Source of the DNA: Candidatus Kaiserbacteria bacterium
GTDB taxonomy: Bacteria > Patescibacteriota > Minisyncoccia > Phycocordibacterales > UBA918
Assembly (NCBI GenBank): GCA_023264435.1
Contig: JAHFMK010000026.1
Span: 1 to 7,041 of the forward strand
DNA: 7,041 nucleotides
Direction of reading: 5' to 3'
The notes under the pieces: model-generated
Seen by the model: the letters and a program-made list of their open reading frames with translations, nothing else
Database searches by the model: none
Told to the model about the DNA's origin: nothing
Part shown: one piece after another, positions 4,391 to 7,041 of the stretch
Layout: each line of letters begins with the position of its first letter
Position numbering within the stretch: the first letter of the stretch is position 1
Position numbers and translations under genes: made by a program

Positions 4391-7041
4391 ATTGAATACG
4401 TGCTGAATATTGACCGGCGTCTTGTAATTGACGTACAAACAAACGAAATACCACATCAATTGTGTCACCTGTTATAGGCTGGGAGCTGTATCCCACTTCA
4501 TCAAGTGTCGTAGTACTGAGTCGTGCATAGGTATCAATCGCTGAAAAACGTGTAGAACCACCATATAGTGTATCATCACTCGTATGGTACCCAAAACAAC
4601 TTGTTGCAGATACATCACATCCTGTTGCCCACGAAGTAGGAACTGCATTTGTACCAGTAATTTGTTTGATAGTTGCGCCTGATGAACTCAATAAATCACT
4701 GGACATACTCATGAATAATTGATATCCCTGCGTACCGTTTGTATCAACAATAAAACGATGGGCTCCTTCGAGAACAGTATTCGGTGGTACGGTGCCAAAT
4801 GGCACCGTCGTTGGTGTTGTAGCAAAATCAGTTGTTACTCCTTCAACAACAGTCGAAGATGCAATACCTTGCATAGAAAAAGTTAAACTTGCTCCAGCAG
4901 TGACAAGTGAGGGCGATGACTTTGAAACGTTGGTTGCGACAGGAAGACCTTGCACCATATCAAATAATCTAAAATAATAGACACGATTAACTCTCGGTCC
5001 TGCTGATTGAATGGTAAATTCATATTCAGTTGCTTTTTGTGCACCATGTCTAAATCCGATGAGTGCAGATGGTGACTCATTATGGGTACCACACCCATTA
5101 CCCACACCTCCAACACAACTTTCTGCATCAGAAAGTGTAGCGGTTGAAATAACTGCGTTATCAACACCTCCACCATTTGCATAACACCATGTCGATGACG
5201 CAGTACATGTTGAGGTTGCCACCACATCAAATACCTGTGAGAAATTTGCGTATTCCGAGAATTGTAATTTAAATCTCGTGTCATTTTGCGCAATATTTTT
5301 TATTTCCTTTACCGTTACACGAAGTTTGAGTGCTTGTGCATTTGCAATATTAACTGGTGAAGTATTTTCAGCAGCAAGTGTCGTTGTTGGAGTTTCATTT
5401 ATTTCATCATCATACCATCGCCAATTTTGTGTACGTGGTGAAAAATTTGCGGTACGAATTTGAGGATAATTACTATATCCTGAAAGTTCTGTTCCATTCG
5501 ATTCAACCGTACGAAAACAATAATCTGTATTTGCTGTTGCTCCATTTTGTTCTAGTAACCAATCATATTCAATATCATTGTTTACGGGAACAGCATATGT
5601 ATTAAGACTCGTATCATTTGACTCTTCGAATGTTCCCGCAATATCAGAAACAGAAAGGAGTAAATCTCCGGCTGTGGGGGGATTTCCGGAAAGGAGTGTC
5701 CCATCAGTGGTACCTGTTGCATTATATCCACGCCAGACTGTGCTTGAAGCACTATTGCCGAGAGTAACCCAATTTGAACTGGAAATGGCACTACATGTGG
5801 TATTCATGACTCCATATTGTAATGTAAATGCCTTTGTTGACGCAGGGAATGTTGAATTTAAAACATGAAGAGACATACGTATACGAATTCGCTCTGCTTC
5901 ACCAAGAGGTTGATCAGTGATGGTGAGTGACGTATTTTCACCGAGGTCAACACCCCCAATCGGCCATGCGTCAGTTGGTTTCAATGCATTATTATCAGTA
6001 TAAAAACGATAATAATTTTGTCTAATGGCAAGACCTGCAGTTGGCCATTCAACAATTTGTGTTCTATAGCTAAGGTTTGAACCAGTGTTACTTCTCCATA
6101 ATTCATAGTGCGTAGTTGATGCAATAGTAGCACCTACTATTGGACGTGGAAAATTCGTACCCGTGCCAGCTGCACGAGAATTTACGAAAATTGAAGCATT
6201 TGTAATATCGCTCAATGTTTTCCCAATACCAACACTAATAGTGAGTGGCCCAGTGCCACCATTTGAACTACCATTCGAATAGGTGACCTCCATTGCACCA
6301 GATGTTGTTTGTGTATTTTCAATAATCCATGCAACAGATGTCTGTCCTGCAGGATTCGTTGCACCAGATTCCAAAAAATATGATACTTGCCCAATACTTG
6401 AAAGCCATACTTCATGTCCATATTCATCAACTCCATTCAATGATGTAGCAATACGTTTTTGTGTATGTATAAATGTTCGTGAAAGACTATTCACTGCTGT
6501 TATTGGTTCAGTCTCAGTCGTGCCTGCTGAAGTGTAGGTATGTTCACTTCGTTGAATTGTCCAATTAATTCCCGTAAATTCAACAACTGCATAGCTCACA
6601 ATCGTTGCACCACCTGCAGAATCACCACGAGTAAATACGGGTTCATTTGTAGATGCAGACCATGCAGAAGTAGATTGTGACGAGTTATAATTTGATGCTC
6701 CTATATCAGGATGTCCTTGACCAGTAATAAACACAACCACATCAGTATCATCGATAATAGTGCTTGGTATAGAACCAGTTGCCGTAAGTGCAGATGCACC
6801 ATACGTCAAACTTGTTTGGCTTCGAACAATCATTTCATTATCAGAACCTGATGTTCCTATAAATTCAACAATTTCCCATGAAACATGTGTGTCACCAGCA
6901 GTGCCAATTCGAGCAATAGTAACAGAATTCAAAATATTGGCTGGATTAACAATATATGCAGTGACATCATTTGAGTTTTGAGTAGGACCACCACCTCCAC
7001 TCGTTCCTGCACCAGTTGAGTGTGAATTGGTGATACGAATA
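4368..7041 (-). CDS. Giant repeat-containing surface protein with WxL-like C-terminal domain, N-terminus beyond window
   Basis: Secreted, Ser/Thr/Asn-rich protein. The last 890 residues are visible, and the frame is open to 7041, so the N-terminus and signal peptide lie outside. Numbering from the first full codon: a Gly/Ser/Thr linker at about 6-25; four ~90-residue beta repeats at about 26-333; two larger beta modules at about 340-533 and 536-716; and a C-terminal domain at about 718-890. The last opens with LTFSMQGIAS, then TTVPFGTVPPNT, then HRFIVDTNGTQGYQLFM. That 'VPFGT ... V(T/D)TN...GY' layout resembles WxL-type C-terminal domains, though no clear WxL tripeptide is seen. Cysteines occur in close pairs in the second module and the C-terminal domain, suiting disulfides. 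There is no C-terminal membrane helix or LPxTG signal, so retention probably relies on a partner, plausibly the two membrane proteins encoded immediately downstream. A TTG at 6930-6932 could be misread as the start, but strong homology-like repeat sequence continues upstream of it. An adhesin or surface-fibre role is inferred. Confidence 0.8.
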   Translation of the reverse strand, partial: IRITNSHSTGAGTSGGGGPTQNSNDVTAYIVNPANILNSVTIARIGTAGDTHVSWEIVEFIGTSGSDNEMIVRSQTSLTYGASALTATGSIPSTIIDDTDVVVFITGQGHPDIGASNYNSSQSTSAWSASTNEPVFTRGDSAGGATIVSYAVVEFTGINWTIQRSEHTYTSAGTTETEPITAVNSLSRTFIHTQKRIATSLNGVDEYGHEVWLSSIGQVSYFLESGATNPAGQTSVAWIIENTQTTSGAMEVTYSNGSSNGGTGPLTISVGIGKTLSDITNASIFVNSRAAGTGTNFPRPIVGATIASTTHYELWRSNTGSNLSYRTQIVEWPTAGLAIRQNYYRFYTDNNALKPTDAWPIGGVDLGENTSLTITDQPLGEAERIRIRMSLHVLNSTFPASTKAFTLQYGVMNTTCSAISSSNWVTLGNSASSTVWRGYNATGTTDGTLLSGNPPTAGDLLLSVSDIAGTFEESNDTSLNTYAVPVNNDIEYDWLLEQNGATANTDYCFRTVESNGTELSGYSNYPQIRTANFSPRTQNWRWYDDEINETPTTTLAAENTSPVNIANAQALKLRVTVKEIKNIAQNDTRFKLQFSEYANFSQVFDVVATSTCTASSTWCYANGGGVDNAVISTATLSDAESCVGGVGNGCGTHNESPSALIGFRHGAQKATEYEFTIQSAGPRVNRVYYFRLFDMVQGLPVATNVSKSSPSLVTAGASLTFSMQGIASSTVVEGVTTDFATTPTTVPFGTVPPNTVLEGAHRFIVDTNGTQGYQLFMSMSSDLLSSSGATIKQITGTNAVPTSWATGCDVSATSCFGYHTSDDTLYGGSTRFSAIDTYARLSTTTLDEVGYSSQPITGDTIDVVFRLFVRQLQDAGQYSARIQYVSVPIF
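4893..6023 (-). repeat. Two ~195-residue beta modules repeated in tandem within the giant surface protein
   Basis: Two diverged copies begin with RQNYYRFYTDNN and RTQNWRWYDDE (about residues 340 and 536). Each continues through an alternating hydrophobic segment (ERIRIRMSLHV; ALKLRVTVKEI) into TLQYG or KLQFSEY, with a Cys/Trp-rich patch after it (SSNWVTLG; SSTWCY). Each ends near DYCFRTVESNG or VYYFRLFDMVQG. The second copy carries two extra close Cys pairs (TSTCTASSTWCY, ESCVGGVGNGC). Homology is judged by eye. Confidence 0.55.
6042..6965 (-). repeat. Four degenerate ~90-residue protein repeats in the giant surface protein
   Basis: A motif recurs four times in the protein: THVSWEIVEFIG, TIVSYAVVEFTG, TSVAWIIENTQ and LSYRTQIVEWP. 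The aligned glutamates are at residues about 59, 154, 241 and 331, giving periods of 95, 87 and 90. Each copy is preceded by a short R/S-G-T/S-rich loop (ARIGTAGD, TRGDSAGGA, ESGATNPAG, WRSNTGSN). The period suits one Ig-like or jelly-roll beta domain each. The DNA itself is diverged and not an exact repeat. Confidence 0.65.

Noticed and set aside
4391..4468. Longer start for the first DUF916-like protein
   Set aside because: It would put 26 extra residues before a normal signal peptide and overlap the upstream gene by about 100 nt; the ATG at 4390 is more natural.
4883..5293. Second minus-strand frame of 136 codons inside the giant gene
   Set aside because: Out-of-frame shadow: rich in His, Gln and Met with no coherent fold, while the main frame carries the conserved-looking modules.
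5578..5868. Plus-strand open frame of 96 codons and other antisense frames within 4400-7000
   Set aside because: All are antisense to the continuous 890-residue surface-protein frame and show no domain or plausible translation signal.
6930..6932. TTG as start of the giant surface protein
   Set aside because: The frame is open to the window edge, and the residues upstream (VTAYIVNPANI after a Gly/Ser linker) fit a surface protein that continues; no signal peptide follows the TTG.
1..7041. CRISPR array, insertion sequence or phage remnants
   Set aside because: No exact direct repeats with spacers, terminal inverted repeats, transposase or integrase motifs were seen; the repeats found are diverged protein-level repeats.

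Overview
The window looks like part of a chromosome from a Patescibacteria/CPR bacterium, most likely of the Parcubacteria (Paceibacteria) group. This is an inference from AT-rich DNA, mostly weak or absent Shine-Dalgarno sites, very compact spacing, and protein types I associate with that group: large Ser/Thr-rich repeat surface proteins, DUF916-like membrane proteins, and a thioredoxin-fold protein with SPFS in place of CxxC. The standard genetic code fits. No rRNA, tRNA, CRISPR array, insertion sequence or phage gene was seen. All supported genes lie on the minus strand, so transcription runs from 7041 towards 1.

Region 7041-2101 is a cell-envelope operon. It begins with a giant secreted protein whose 5' end lies outside the window. 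Within the 890 residues visible it has four ~90-residue beta repeats, two ~195-residue beta modules and a C-terminal domain resembling the WxL-type C-terminal domains of Gram-positive surface proteins. Its stop overlaps the start of a DUF916-like membrane protein (4390-3362), which in turn overlaps by 8 nt a second, paralogous DUF916-like protein (3369-2101). The giant protein has no C-terminal membrane anchor or sorting signal, and its neighbours are two membrane-anchored, Ig-like-fold proteins. The simplest reading is a surface fibre or adhesin held by, or assembled with, its two partners, analogous to WxL / WxL-interacting-protein loci of Firmicutes.

Region 2100-953 holds two further exported, membrane-anchored proteins that may have their own promoter: a 159-residue protein with two conserved-looking cysteines, and a TlpA/ResA-like thioredoxin-fold protein whose two active-site cysteines are both serine. 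They are 3 nt apart and translationally coupled.

Region 952-606 is a self-contained small transcription unit: an extended -10 promoter, a ~90-nt leader with predicted pairing, a 50-codon ORF, and a strong intrinsic terminator. Region 581-1 is the N-terminal half of an AI-2E family (PerM-like) membrane transporter, probably read from a leaderless promoter. Its 3' end lies outside the window.
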